64,000 nucleotides of DNA. It comes from Streptococcus pneumoniae (lineage in GTDB: Bacteria; Bacillota; Bacilli; Lactobacillales; Streptococcaceae). The notes under the pieces are model-generated. The model made no database searches, was not told where the DNA came from, and saw only the letters and a list, made by a program, of their open reading frames with translations. Below are positions 49,884 through 58,235 of the stretch, in pieces. Each line of letters begins with the position of its first letter. Position 1 is the first letter of the stretch. A program made the position numbers and the translations under genes. The stretch spans positions 96,781-160,780 of the forward strand of contig NZ_CKYA01000005.1 in NCBI RefSeq assembly GCF_001113365.1, written 5' to 3'.

Positions 49884-50708
49884 ATGGTTAAAATCAACGC
49901 AAACGGTAAAGAAATCACTTTACTAGCCAATAATACTGATTATATCAGCTTGACCGATATAGCTAAATATAAAAATAGCGAAGATCCTAGAATAGTCATA
50001 TCAAACTGGCTTAGTAGTTACGCTACTATAGATTTTTTAGCAACTTGGGAAAGTATTAATAACCCAAATTTTAACCGTATGGAATTCCATACGGTTAGAA
50101 ATGAACCTGGTAGGCTTGTAATGACTTCTAAACAATGGATAGAAAGAATGAACGCCATCGGTATCACTTCAAAAGCTGGCCGTTACGGTGGAACATATGC
50201 CCACTCAGACATAGCCTTTGAGTTTGCTTCTTGGATTTCCCCAGAGTTCAAACTCTACATCATTCAAGACTATCAACGGCTTAAACAAGAAGAGGCCTAT
50301 AGAAATCAGTTAGATTGGCAAGTGAACCGCTATATTTCAAAACTCAATTACACAATACAAACTGATGCAATTAAAGAAAATATTGTCCCAACACTTCAGC
50401 CGTCTCAAATATCATACGCTTACTCCTCTGAAGCTGATTTGGTTAATGTTGCCTTGTTCGGTATGACTGCCAAAGAATACAAGAAAGCTTTCCCAGAAAA
50501 AGACGGCAATCAGCGAGATAATGCCACTATTGAACAGTTATTAGTTCTTAATAATTTACAAAGTCTTAACGCTGAAATGATAAAACAAGGGCTATCACAA
50601 AGCAACCGCCTAACTGAACTCAATAGAATCGCCAAAGAACAGTTAGAGGTACTTTACAAAAACAATCAAAAAGCTCTGGACAATCTAAAACGTCTAGCCG
50701 ATAAATAA
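49884..50708 (+). CDS. KilA-N domain protein
   Basis: Protein of 274 residues. The KilA-N domain spans about 10-115 (ISLTDIAKYKNSEDPRIVISNWLSSYATIDFLATWE ... GRYGGTYAHSDIAFEFASWISPEFKLYIIQDYQRL); the C-terminal half is helical. KilA-N proteins are DNA-binding regulators or antirepressors of phages. Start at 49884 follows AGAAAGG; an ATG twelve codons earlier lacks a site. It is on the lysogenic (plus) strand between repressor and integrase, an unusual place for an antirepressor. Confidence 0.85.
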   Translation: MVKINANGKEITLLANNTDYISLTDIAKYKNSEDPRIVISNWLSSYATIDFLATWESINNPNFNRMEFHTVRNEPGRLVMTSKQWIERMNAIGITSKAGRYGGTYAHSDIAFEFASWISPEFKLYIIQDYQRLKQEEAYRNQLDWQVNRYISKLNYTIQTDAIKENIVPTLQPSQISYAYSSEADLVNVALFGMTAKEYKKAFPEKDGNQRDNATIEQLLVLNNLQSLNAEMIKQGLSQSNRLTELNRIAKEQLEVLYKNNQKALDNLKRLADK

Positions 50709-50812
50709 CCCCATATCCACCTTGTTTCCAACTCTGGTATTATTTACCGCCTGACTCTTTAAAATCGAATGTGGGGCAATCTATGAAGCCCTAGCATGAT
50801 TTAAACCACAAT

Positions 50813-50843
50813 CTAAAACCTTTTTAATAATAGCTTGCCTGCT
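50813..50843. repeat. 31-bp repeat, copy 2, in the integrase leader
   Basis: Matches 47223-47253 with two mismatches. It ends 26 bp before the integrase ATG. CTTGCCTGCTGA is also found on the minus strand in the candidate RNA near attL. Confidence 0.7.
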
Positions 50844-50869
50844 GATGTATTTTAGAAAGGTTTATCATC

Positions 50870-52036
50870 ATGAAAATAACAGAATACAAAAAGAAAGACG
50901 GGTCAATAGTCTACCGCTCCAGTATCTATCTGGGTACAGATACAGTAACAGGTAAGAAAGTCAAGACAACTATATCAGGCCGAAACAAGAAGGAACTCAA
51001 AACCAAAGCGTTACAGGCTCAAATAGAGTTTGAAAAAGACGGGTCAACAGTATTTAAAGCGGTTCAAATCAATACCTATGCCGAACTGGTGGAGAATTGG
51101 CTAGAAACATACTGCCATACGGTTAAAAAATCTACCTTAATGGGTACCAAATTCAAAATAGATAAATATCTACTTCCAGCTTTCGGAAACTATAGGCTGG
51201 ATAAACTGACGCCCCCAATCATTCAAAGTCAAGTTAACCAGTGGGCAAAAGACTACAATCAATTAGGTGAGGGATTCCAAGAATATCCGCTCCTTCACTC
51301 TCTAAACAAACGCATACTTAAATATGCCGTATCTTTGCAAGCTATCCCCTTCAACCCTGCCCGTGATGTCATTATTCCACGGCGTAAACTCAAAGAAGGG
51401 CAAAAACTGAAATATCTGGATGATGAGAATTTGAAAAAGTTCTTAGCTTATATGGATCAGTTGCCAAACACTTACAAAAATTTCTTTGATACGGTGCTAT
51501 ATAAGACGCTTTTAGCTACTGGTTTGCGTATTCGTGAGTGTTTAGCCTTAGAGTGGTCTGATATTGACCTAAAAAATGGTACACTAGACGTCAATAAAAC
51601 GTTAAATATTATCAAAGAAATCACTAGCCCTAAGACTAAATCAAGTATTAGGGTAATTGACTTGGATAATAAGACGGTGCTCATGCTACGGCTCTATAAA
51701 GCAAGACAATCCCAAATAGGAAAAGAAATGGGGTTGACCTATGAGAAAGTATTCTCTAATAGCTTTGATAAGCATATAGACGCTAGAATGCTTAGTTTTA
51801 GGTTAGTAAAACATTTGGAACGTGCTGGATGCCCTCGTTTTACGTTCCACGCCTTCCGCCACACTCACGCTAGTATCTTGCTCAATGCTGGACTACCTTA
51901 CAAAGAGATACAAACACGGCTCGGCCATGCAAAACTTTCTATGACCATGGATATTTATAGCCACCTATCCAAAGACAATCAGAAAAATGCTACTTCATTT
52001 TATGAAAAAGCTATTGAAAAATTAAAAAGTTCCTAA
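50870..52036 (+). CDS. int: Tyrosine site-specific integrase
   Basis: Recombinase of 388 residues. An AP2-like arm-binding N-terminus (about 1-60, ITEYKKKDGSIVYRSSIYLG) is followed by a SAM-like core-binding domain (about 65-165) and a catalytic domain with R220 (TGLRIRE), H327/R330 (HAFRHTH), H353 (LGHAKLS) and Tyr363 (DIYSHL). All active-site residues are present. It is adjacent to attR, as usual for Tn916/phage-type integrases, and its last codons overlap a repeat (52025-52039) that may be an arm site. Confidence 0.95.
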   Translation: MKITEYKKKDGSIVYRSSIYLGTDTVTGKKVKTTISGRNKKELKTKALQAQIEFEKDGSTVFKAVQINTYAELVENWLETYCHTVKKSTLMGTKFKIDKYLLPAFGNYRLDKLTPPIIQSQVNQWAKDYNQLGEGFQEYPLLHSLNKRILKYAVSLQAIPFNPARDVIIPRRKLKEGQKLKYLDDENLKKFLAYMDQLPNTYKNFFDTVLYKTLLATGLRIRECLALEWSDIDLKNGTLDVNKTLNIIKEITSPKTKSSIRVIDLDNKTVLMLRLYKARQSQIGKEMGLTYEKVFSNSFDKHIDARMLSFRLVKHLERAGCPRFTFHAFRHTHASILLNAGLPYKEIQTRLGHAKLSMTMDIYSHLSKDNQKNATSFYEKAIEKLKSS

Positions 52037-52039
52037 AAA
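52025..52039. repeat. Possible integrase arm site, right
   Basis: AAAAGTTCCTAAAAA, identical to 40741-40755 and in the same orientation. It overlaps the integrase stop codon. Confidence 0.5.
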
Positions 52040-52090
52040 AGTCCATAAAATTATTATTTCAGTTATGGGAAATAGCTATATCAAGGAATT

Positions 52091-52120
52091 TTAGCACTTT
52101 ATCCCTTTTTGTGTTATAAT
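52091..52120 (+). promoter_or_regulatory. ychF promoter overlapping attR
   Basis: Extended -10 TGT-TATAAT (hexamer 52115-52120) shares its first two bases with the att core. TTAGCA at 52091-52096, 18 bp upstream, could serve as a weak -35 and is also present at the same distance from the core at attL (40621-40626). Confidence 0.7.
52102..52116. repeat. attR core
   Basis: TCCCTTTTTGTGTTA, identical to attL at 40632-40646. It lies 65 bp past the integrase stop and 40 bp before the ychF start. Confidence 0.85.
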
Positions 52121-52156
52121 ATTAGGGATTGAAATGAAAACGGAGAATGAGAAAAT

Positions 52157-53272
52157 ATGGCTTTAACAGCAGGTATCGTTGGTTTGCCAAACGTTGGTAA
52201 ATCAACACTATTTAATGCAATTACAAAAGCAGGAGCAGAGGCAGCAAACTACCCATTTGCGACGATTGATCCAAACGTTGGAATGGTAGAAGTTCCAGAT
52301 GAACGTCTACAAAAACTAACTGAAATGATTACTCCTAAAAAGACAGTTCCAACAACTTTTGAATTTACAGATATTGCAGGGATTGTAAAAGGAGCTTCAA
52401 AAGGAGAAGGGCTAGGGAATAAATTCTTGGCCAATATTCGTGAAGTAGATGCGATTGTTCACGTAGTTCGTGCTTTTGATGATGAAAATGTGATGCGTGA
52501 ACAAGGACGTGAAGACGCCTTTGTAGATCCACTTGCAGATATTGATACAATTAATCTGGAATTGATTCTTGCTGACTTAGAATCAGTGAACAAACGATAT
52601 GCGCGTGTAGAAAAGATGGCACGTACGCAAAAAGATAAGGAATCAGTAGCAGAGTTTAATGTTCTTCAAAAAATTAAACCAGTCCTTGAAGATGGGAAAT
52701 CAGCTCGAACTATTGAATTTACAGATGAAGAACAAAAGGTTGTAAAAGGTCTCTTCCTTTTGACGACTAAACCAGTTCTTTATGTAGCGAATGTAGATGA
52801 AGATGTAGTTTCAGATCCAGATTCTATCGACTATGTCAAACAAATTCGTGAATTTGCAGCGACAGAAAATGCTGAAGTAGTCGTTATTTCTGCGCGTGCT
52901 GAGGAAGAAATTTCTGAATTGGACGATGAAGATAAAAAAGAGTTTCTTGAAGCCATTGGTTTGACAGAATCAGGTGTAGATAAGTTGACGCGTGCAGCTT
53001 ACCATTTGCTTGGACTGGGAACTTATTTCACAGCTGGTGAAAAAGAGGTTCGCGCTTGGACTTTCAAACGTGGTATGAAGGCTCCTCAAGCAGCTGGGAT
53101 TATCCACTCAGACTTTGAAAAAGGATTTATTCGTGCAGTAACCATGTCATATGAGGATTTAGTGAAATACGGATCTGAAAAGGCCGTAAAAGAAGCTGGA
53201 CGCTTGCGTGAAGAAGGAAAAGAATATATCGTTCAAGATGGCGATATCATGGAATTCCGCTTTAATGTCTAA
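52157..53272 (+). CDS. ychF: Ribosome-associated ATPase YchF (Obg family)
   Basis: P-loop NTPase of 371 residues that prefers ATP over GTP and binds ribosomes, involved in stress and redox responses. The G domain has GLPNVGKST at 9-17, FTDIAGIVKGASKGEGLGNKFL (switch II) and the C-terminal TGS-like domain (about 285-371). The integrated element lies immediately upstream, with attR in the promoter. Confidence 0.96.
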   Translation: MALTAGIVGLPNVGKSTLFNAITKAGAEAANYPFATIDPNVGMVEVPDERLQKLTEMITPKKTVPTTFEFTDIAGIVKGASKGEGLGNKFLANIREVDAIVHVVRAFDDENVMREQGREDAFVDPLADIDTINLELILADLESVNKRYARVEKMARTQKDKESVAEFNVLQKIKPVLEDGKSARTIEFTDEEQKVVKGLFLLTTKPVLYVANVDEDVVSDPDSIDYVKQIREFAATENAEVVVISARAEEEISELDDEDKKEFLEAIGLTESGVDKLTRAAYHLLGLGTYFTAGEKEVRAWTFKRGMKAPQAAGIIHSDFEKGFIRAVTMSYEDLVKYGSEKAVKEAGRLREEGKEYIVQDGDIMEFRFNV

Positions 53273-53296
53273 AAAATTAATAAATGGTGTCAATTA

Positions 53297-53323
53297 GGTT
53301 GGAAAAAAATTCCAACCCTTTTG
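53297..53323 (+). terminator. Terminator after ychF
   Basis: GGTTGGAA-loop-TTCCAACC followed by CTTTT. It is 20 bp before the pth start, so partial readthrough into pth is possible. Confidence 0.75.
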
Positions 53324-53343
53324 GCTTTTGAAAGGAAAAATAA

Positions 53344-53913
53344 ATGACCAAATTACTTGTAGGCTTGGGAAATCCAGGGGATAAATATTTTGAAACAAAA
53401 CACAATGTTGGTTTTATGTTGATTGACCAACTAGCGAAGAAACAGAATGTCACTTTTACACACGATAAGATATTTCAAGCTGAACTAGCATCCTTTTTTC
53501 TAAATGGAGAAAAAATTTATCTGGTTAAACCAACGACCTTTATGAATGAAAGTGGAAAAGCAGTTCATGCTTTATTGACTTACTATGGTTTGGATATTGA
53601 AGATTTACTCATCATTTACGATGATCTTGATATGGAAGTTGGAAAGATTCGTTTAAGAGCAAAGGGATCCGCAGGTGGTCACAATGGCATTAAGTCTATT
53701 ATTCAACATATTGGAACTCAGGTCTTTAACCGTGTTAAGATTGGAATCGGAAGACCTAAAAATGGTATGTCAGTTGTTCACCATGTTTTGAGTACCTTTG
53801 ACAAGGATGATTATATAGGTATTTTACAGTCTATTGACAAGGTTGACGATTCTGTAAACTACTATTTACAAGAGAAAAATTTTGAGAAAACAATGCAGAG
53901 GTATAATGGATAA
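53344..53913 (+). CDS. pth: Peptidyl-tRNA hydrolase
   Basis: Enzyme of 189 residues that releases peptides from drop-off peptidyl-tRNAs. GLGNPGDKYFETKHNVGF carries the catalytic His20, and YDDLDMEVGKIRLRAKGSAGGHNG the substrate loop with the second family signature. The mfd start codon directly follows its stop. Confidence 0.97.
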   Translation: MTKLLVGLGNPGDKYFETKHNVGFMLIDQLAKKQNVTFTHDKIFQAELASFFLNGEKIYLVKPTTFMNESGKAVHALLTYYGLDIEDLLIIYDDLDMEVGKIRLRAKGSAGGHNGIKSIIQHIGTQVFNRVKIGIGRPKNGMSVVHHVLSTFDKDDYIGILQSIDKVDDSVNYYLQEKNFEKTMQRYNG

Positions 53914-56900
53914 ATGGTGACCTTATTAGATTTATTCTCAGAAAATAATCAGATCAAAAAATGGCATCAAAATTTAACAGATAAGAAAAGACAACTGATA
54001 CTTGGTTTATCAACGTCTACTAAGGCTCTTGCAATTGCAAGCAGTTTAGAAAAAGAAGAGAAGATTGTATTGTTGACGTCAACTTATGGAGAAGCAGAAG
54101 GACTTGTTAGTGATCTTATATCTATCTTGGGTGAGGAACTTGTTTATCCATTTTTGGTAGATGACTCACCTATGGTCGAGTTTTTGATGTCTTCACAAGA
54201 AAAAATCATTTCACGGGTTGAAGCCTTGCGTTTTTTGACTGATCCGTCTAAGAAAGGGATTTTAGTTTGTAATATCGCAGCAAGTCGATTGATTTTACCG
54301 TCTCCAAATGTATTCAAAGATAGTATTGTAAAAATCTCAGTTGGTGAAGAATATGACCAAAATGCACTTATCCATCAGTTAAAAGAAATCGGCTATCGAA
54401 AGGTTACACAAGTACAAACTCAAGGCGAATTTAGTCTTCGAGGAGATATTTTAGATATTTTTGAAATATCCCAGTTAGAACCTTGCCGAATTGAGTTTTT
54501 TGGTGATGAAATTGATGGTATCAGGTCATTTGAAGTAGAAACACAATTATCGAAAGAAAATCAGACAGAACTCATTATCTTTCCAGCTAGTGATATACTT
54601 TTGAGAGAAAAGGATTATCAACTAGGACAGTCAGCTTTGGAAAAACAGATTTCAAAAACTTTATCACCTATTTTGAAATCATACCTAGAAGAAATTTTTT
54701 CAAGTTTTCACCAAAAACAAATTCATTCTGATTCACGGAAATTTTTATCTTTATGTTATGACAAGACATGGACTGTTTTTGACTATATTGAAAAAGATAC
54801 CCCAATATTCTTTGATGATTATCAAAAATTGATGAATCAGTATGAAATATTTGAAAGAGAATTAGCGCAATACTTTACAGAAGAATTACAGAATGGTAAA
54901 GCAGTTTCTGAAATGCAGTATTTTGCAGATACAGAGCAGATCTATAAAAAACAGAGTCCGGTTACCTTTTTCTCTAATCTGCAAAAGGGTTTAGGCAATC
55001 TCAAGTTTGACCAGATTTATCAATTTAATCAATATCCTATGCAGGAGTTTTTCAATCAATTTTCTTTTCTAAAAGAAGAAATTGAGCGATACAAAAAAAT
55101 GGATTACACTATTATTCTGCAGTCTAGCAATTCAATGGGAAGTAAAACATTGGAGGATGTTTTAGAGGAATACCAGATTAAATTGGATTCCAGAGATAAG
55201 TCAAGTATTTGTAAAGAATCTGTAAACTTAATTGAGGGAAATCTCAGACATGGTTTTCATTTTGTAGATGAAAAGATTTTATTGATAACTGAACATGAGA
55301 TTTTTCAAAAGAAATTGAAACGTCGTTTCCGAAGACAACATGTTTCAAACGCAGAGAGATTAAAAGATTACAATGAACTTGAAAAAGGAGATTACGTTGT
55401 TCACCATATTCATGGGATTGGTCAATATCTAGGAATTGAAACAATTGAAATCAAGGGGATTCACCGCGATTATGTCAGTGTCCAGTATCAAAATGGGGAT
55501 CAAATTTCCATCCCAGTGGAACAGATTCATCTACTATCTAAATATGTTTCAAGTGATGGTAAAGCGCCAAAACTCAATAAATTAAATGACGGTCATTTTA
55601 AAAAGGCCAAGCAAAAGGTTAAGAATCAGGTAGAGGATATAGCTGACGATTTAATCAAACTCTATTCTGAACGCAGTCAGTTGAAGGGGTTTGCTTTCTC
55701 AGCTGATGATGAAGATCAACATGCTTTTGATGATGCCTTCCCTTATGTTGAAACGGATGATCAACTTCGTAGTATTGAGGAAATCAAGAGAGATATGCAG
55801 ACTTCTCAGCCAATGGATCGACTTTTAGTTGGGGATGTTGGTTTTGGAAAGACGGAAGTTGCTATGCGTGCAGCCTTTAAGGCAGTCAATGATCACAAAC
55901 AGGTTGTCGTTCTAGTTCCGACGACGGTTTTAGCACAACAGCACTATACGAATTTTAAGGAACGATTCCAAAATTTTGCAGTTAATATTGATGTGTTGAG
56001 TCGCTTTAGAAGTAAAAAAGAGCAGACTGAAACACTTGAAAAATTGAAAAAGGGTCAAGTTGATATTTTGATTGGAACCCATCGTGTTTTGTCAAAAGAT
56101 GTTGTGTTTGCTGATTTGGGCTTGATGATTATTGATGAGGAACAACGATTTGGTGTCAAGCATAAGGAAACATTGAAAGAACTGAAAAAACAAGTAGATG
56201 TCCTAACCTTGACAGCAACGCCAATTCCTCGTACCCTTCATATATCTATGCTGGGAATCAGAGATTTATCTGTTATTGAAACTCCCCCAACGAATCGTTA
56301 TCCAGTGCAAACCTATGTTTTGGAAAAGAATGATAGTGTCATTCGTGATGCGGTCTTACGTGAAATGGAGCGTGGAGGTCAAGTTTACTACCTTTACAAC
56401 AAAGTTGACACGATTGACCAGAAGGTTTCAGAATTACAGGAGTTGATTCCAGAGGCTTCGATTGGTTATGTTCATGGGCAAATGAGTGAGATTCAGTTGG
56501 AAAATACTCTATTAGACTTCATTGAAGGACAATATGATATTTTAGTAACAACTACCATTATTGAGACAGGGGTGGACATTCCAAATGCTAATACTTTATT
56601 TATTGAAAATGCGGATCATATGGGCTTGTCAACCTTGTATCAGTTAAGAGGAAGAGTCGGTCGTAGTAATCGTATTGCTTATGCCTATCTAATGTATCGT
56701 CCAGAAAAATCAATCAGTGAAGTTTCCGAGAAGAGATTAGAAGCGATTAAAGGATTTACAGAATTGGGATCCGGATTTAAGATTGCTATGCGAGATCTTT
56801 CGATTCGTGGAGCAGGAAATCTCCTAGGAAAATCCCAGTCTGGTTTCATTGATTCTGTTGGTTTTGAATTGTATTCGCAGTTATTAGAGGAAGCTATTGC

Positions 56901-57423
56901 TAAACGAAACGGTAATGCTAACGCTAACACAAGAACCAAAGGGAATGCTGAGTTGATTTTGCAAATTGATGCCTATCTTCCTGATACTTATATTTCTGAT
57001 CAACGACATAAGATTGAAATTTACAAGAAAATTCGTCAAATTGACAACCGTGTCAATTATGAAGAGTTACAAGAGGAGTTGATAGACCGTTTTGGAGAAT
57101 ACCTAGATGTAGTAGCCTATCTTTTAGAGATTGGTTTGGTCAAATCATACTTGGACAAGGTCTTTGTTCAACGTGTGGAAAGAAAAGATAATAAAGTTAC
57201 AATTCAATTTGAAAAAGTCACTCAACGACTGTTTTTAGCTCAAGATTATTTTAAAGCTCTATCCGCAACGAACTTAAAAGCAGGCATCGCTGAGAATAAG
57301 GGATCAATGGAGCTTGTATTTGATGTCCAAAATAAGAAAGATTATGAAATTTTAGAAGGTTTGCTGATTTTTGGAGAAAGTTTATTAGATATAAAAGAGT
57401 CTAAGAAAGAAAATCCCATTTGA
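53914..57423 (+). CDS. mfd: Transcription-repair coupling factor Mfd
   Basis: DNA translocase of 1169 residues that removes stalled RNA polymerase and recruits UvrA. In order: UvrB-like N-terminal region (about 1-350), RNA polymerase-interacting domain (about 490-560, EKGDYVVHHIHGIGQY), RecG-like helicase with Walker A VGDVGFGKTE (about 645) and DEEQRFG, and the TRCF C-terminal domain. The ATG immediately follows the pth stop, so the two are co-translated. Confidence 0.97.
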   Translation: MVTLLDLFSENNQIKKWHQNLTDKKRQLILGLSTSTKALAIASSLEKEEKIVLLTSTYGEAEGLVSDLISILGEELVYPFLVDDSPMVEFLMSSQEKIISRVEALRFLTDPSKKGILVCNIAASRLILPSPNVFKDSIVKISVGEEYDQNALIHQLKEIGYRKVTQVQTQGEFSLRGDILDIFEISQLEPCRIEFFGDEIDGIRSFEVETQLSKENQTELIIFPASDILLREKDYQLGQSALEKQISKTLSPILKSYLEEIFSSFHQKQIHSDSRKFLSLCYDKTWTVFDYIEKDTPIFFDDYQKLMNQYEIFERELAQYFTEELQNGKAVSEMQYFADTEQIYKKQSPVTFFSNLQKGLGNLKFDQIYQFNQYPMQEFFNQFSFLKEEIERYKKMDYTIILQSSNSMGSKTLEDVLEEYQIKLDSRDKSSICKESVNLIEGNLRHGFHFVDEKILLITEHEIFQKKLKRRFRRQHVSNAERLKDYNELEKGDYVVHHIHGIGQYLGIETIEIKGIHRDYVSVQYQNGDQISIPVEQIHLLSKYVSSDGKAPKLNKLNDGHFKKAKQKVKNQVEDIADDLIKLYSERSQLKGFAFSADDEDQHAFDDAFPYVETDDQLRSIEEIKRDMQTSQPMDRLLVGDVGFGKTEVAMRAAFKAVNDHKQVVVLVPTTVLAQQHYTNFKERFQNFAVNIDVLSRFRSKKEQTETLEKLKKGQVDILIGTHRVLSKDVVFADLGLMIIDEEQRFGVKHKETLKELKKQVDVLTLTATPIPRTLHISMLGIRDLSVIETPPTNRYPVQTYVLEKNDSVIRDAVLREMERGGQVYYLYNKVDTIDQKVSELQELIPEASIGYVHGQMSEIQLENTLLDFIEGQYDILVTTTIIETGVDIPNANTLFIENADHMGLSTLYQLRGRVGRSNRIAYAYLMYRPEKSISEVSEKRLEAIKGFTELGSGFKIAMRDLSIRGAGNLLGKSQSGFIDSVGFELYSQLLEEAIAKRNGNANANTRTKGNAELILQIDAYLPDTYISDQRHKIEIYKKIRQIDNRVNYEELQEELIDRFGEYLDVVAYLLEIGLVKSYLDKVFVQRVERKDNKVTIQFEKVTQRLFLAQDYFKALSATNLKAGIAENKGSMELVFDVQNKKDYEILEGLLIFGESLLDIKESKKENPI

Positions 57424-57480
57424 TATTTTTCTTCTATAAAATAGATAAAAATGGTACAATAATAAGTTGAGGTAATAAGG

Positions 57481-57747
57481 ATGAGATTAGACAAATATTT
57501 AAAAGTATCGCGAATTATCAAGCGTCGTACAGTCGCAAAAGAAGTAGCAGATAAAGGTAGAATCAAGGTGAATGGAATCTTGGCCAAAAGTTCAACGGAT
57601 TTGAAAGTTAATGACCAAGTTGAAATTCATTTTGGAAATAAGTTGCTACTTGTAAAAGTACTGGAGATGAAAGATAGTACAAAAAAAGAAGATGCAGCAG
57701 GCATGTATGAAATTATCAGTGAAACACGGGTAGAAGAAAATGTCTAA
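57481..57747 (+). CDS. rqcP: S4-domain ribosome quality-control protein (RqcP/YabO-like)
   Basis: RNA-binding protein of 88 residues; the S4 domain occupies almost all of it (MRLDKYLKVSRIIKRRTVAKEVADKGRIKVNG). RqcP helps RqcH add alanine tails to stalled nascent chains on 50S subunits. GAGGTAA precedes the ATG. It overlaps divIC by 8 bp, as in B. subtilis yabO-divIC order. Confidence 0.92.
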   Translation: MRLDKYLKVSRIIKRRTVAKEVADKGRIKVNGILAKSSTDLKVNDQVEIHFGNKLLLVKVLEMKDSTKKEDAAGMYEIISETRVEENV

Positions 57748-58108
57748 AAATATCGTACAATTGAATAATTCTTTTATTCAAAATGAATATCAACGTCGTC
57801 GCTACCTGATGAAAGAACGACAAAAACGGAATCGTTTTATGGGGTGGGTATTGATTTTGATTATGCTATTATTTATCTTGCCAACTTTTAATTTAGCGCA
57901 GAGCTATCAACAATTACTCCAAAGACGTCAGCAATTAGCAGACTTGCAAACTCAGTATCAAACTTTGAGTGATGAAAAGGATAAGGAAACAGCATTTGCT
58001 ACCAAGTTGAAAGATGAGGATTATGCTGCCAAATATACACGAGCGAAGTACTATTATTCTAAGTCGAGGGAAATAGTTTATACGATTCCTGACTTGCTTC
58101 AAAGGTGA
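57740..58108 (+). CDS. divIC: Cell division protein DivIC (FtsB-like)
   Basis: Bitopic septal protein of 122 residues: basic cytoplasmic N-terminus (QRRRYLMKERQKRNR), one membrane helix (about 33-52) and an extracellular leucine-zipper coiled coil (about 55-95). It works with DivIB and FtsL to control septal wall synthesis. Confidence 0.94.
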   Translation: MSKNIVQLNNSFIQNEYQRRRYLMKERQKRNRFMGWVLILIMLLFILPTFNLAQSYQQLLQRRQQLADLQTQYQTLSDEKDKETAFATKLKDEDYAAKYTRAKYYYSKSREIVYTIPDLLQR

Positions 58109-58112
58109 TAAA

Positions 58113-58235
58113 ATGGAAAATTTATTAGACGTAATTGAGCAATTTTTGAGTCTATCGGATGAAAAGCTGGAAGAGTTGGCTGATAAAAATCAATTATTGC
58201 GTTTACAAGAAGAAAAGGAAAGGAAGAATGCGTAA
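58113..58235 (+). CDS. Small conserved-position protein, 40 residues
   Basis: A 40-codon ORF (MENLLDVIEQFLSLSDEKL...) starting 4 bp after divIC, with AAAGGTG upstream. Strongly helical and acidic, then a basic end. It overlaps the next start by 8 bp. A small gene in this position is annotated in pneumococcal genomes as I recall; function unknown. Confidence 0.75.
   Translation: MENLLDVIEQFLSLSDEKLEELADKNQLLRLQEEKERKNA

Larger units (their letters stand above)
40632..52116. mobile_element. Integrated phage-satellite-like element (PICI-like), about 11.5 kb
   Basis: Bounded by the 15-bp direct repeat TCCCTTTTTGTGTTA (40632-40646 and 52102-52116). The right arm holds, on the plus strand, a CI-like repressor, a KilA-N protein and a tyrosine integrase next to the attachment site. 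The rest runs on the minus strand: Cro-like regulator, HTH/BRO-N and Rha proteins, small phage proteins, winged-HTH, replication initiator, DnaC-like loader, two unknowns, DUF1492 and ArpU-like regulators. No terminase, portal, capsid, tail, holin or lysin gene is present. This is the layout of a Gram-positive phage-inducible chromosomal island or a satellite prophage; a decayed prophage is the alternative. No gene in it looks broken, so it is probably functional. Confidence 0.88.

Noticed and set aside
40632..52116. Complete prophage
   Set aside because: At 11.5 kb it has no terminase, portal, capsid, tail or lysis genes, so it cannot form particles by itself.
40632..52116. Integrative conjugative element
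   Set aside because: No relaxase, coupling protein or type IV secretion genes are present; the Tn916-like integrase alone is not enough.
58159..58227. Longer N-terminus of the beta-lactamase-like protein
   Set aside because: The extension runs through the 40-codon gene in another frame and would bury the signal peptide; the start at 58228 has a good binding site.
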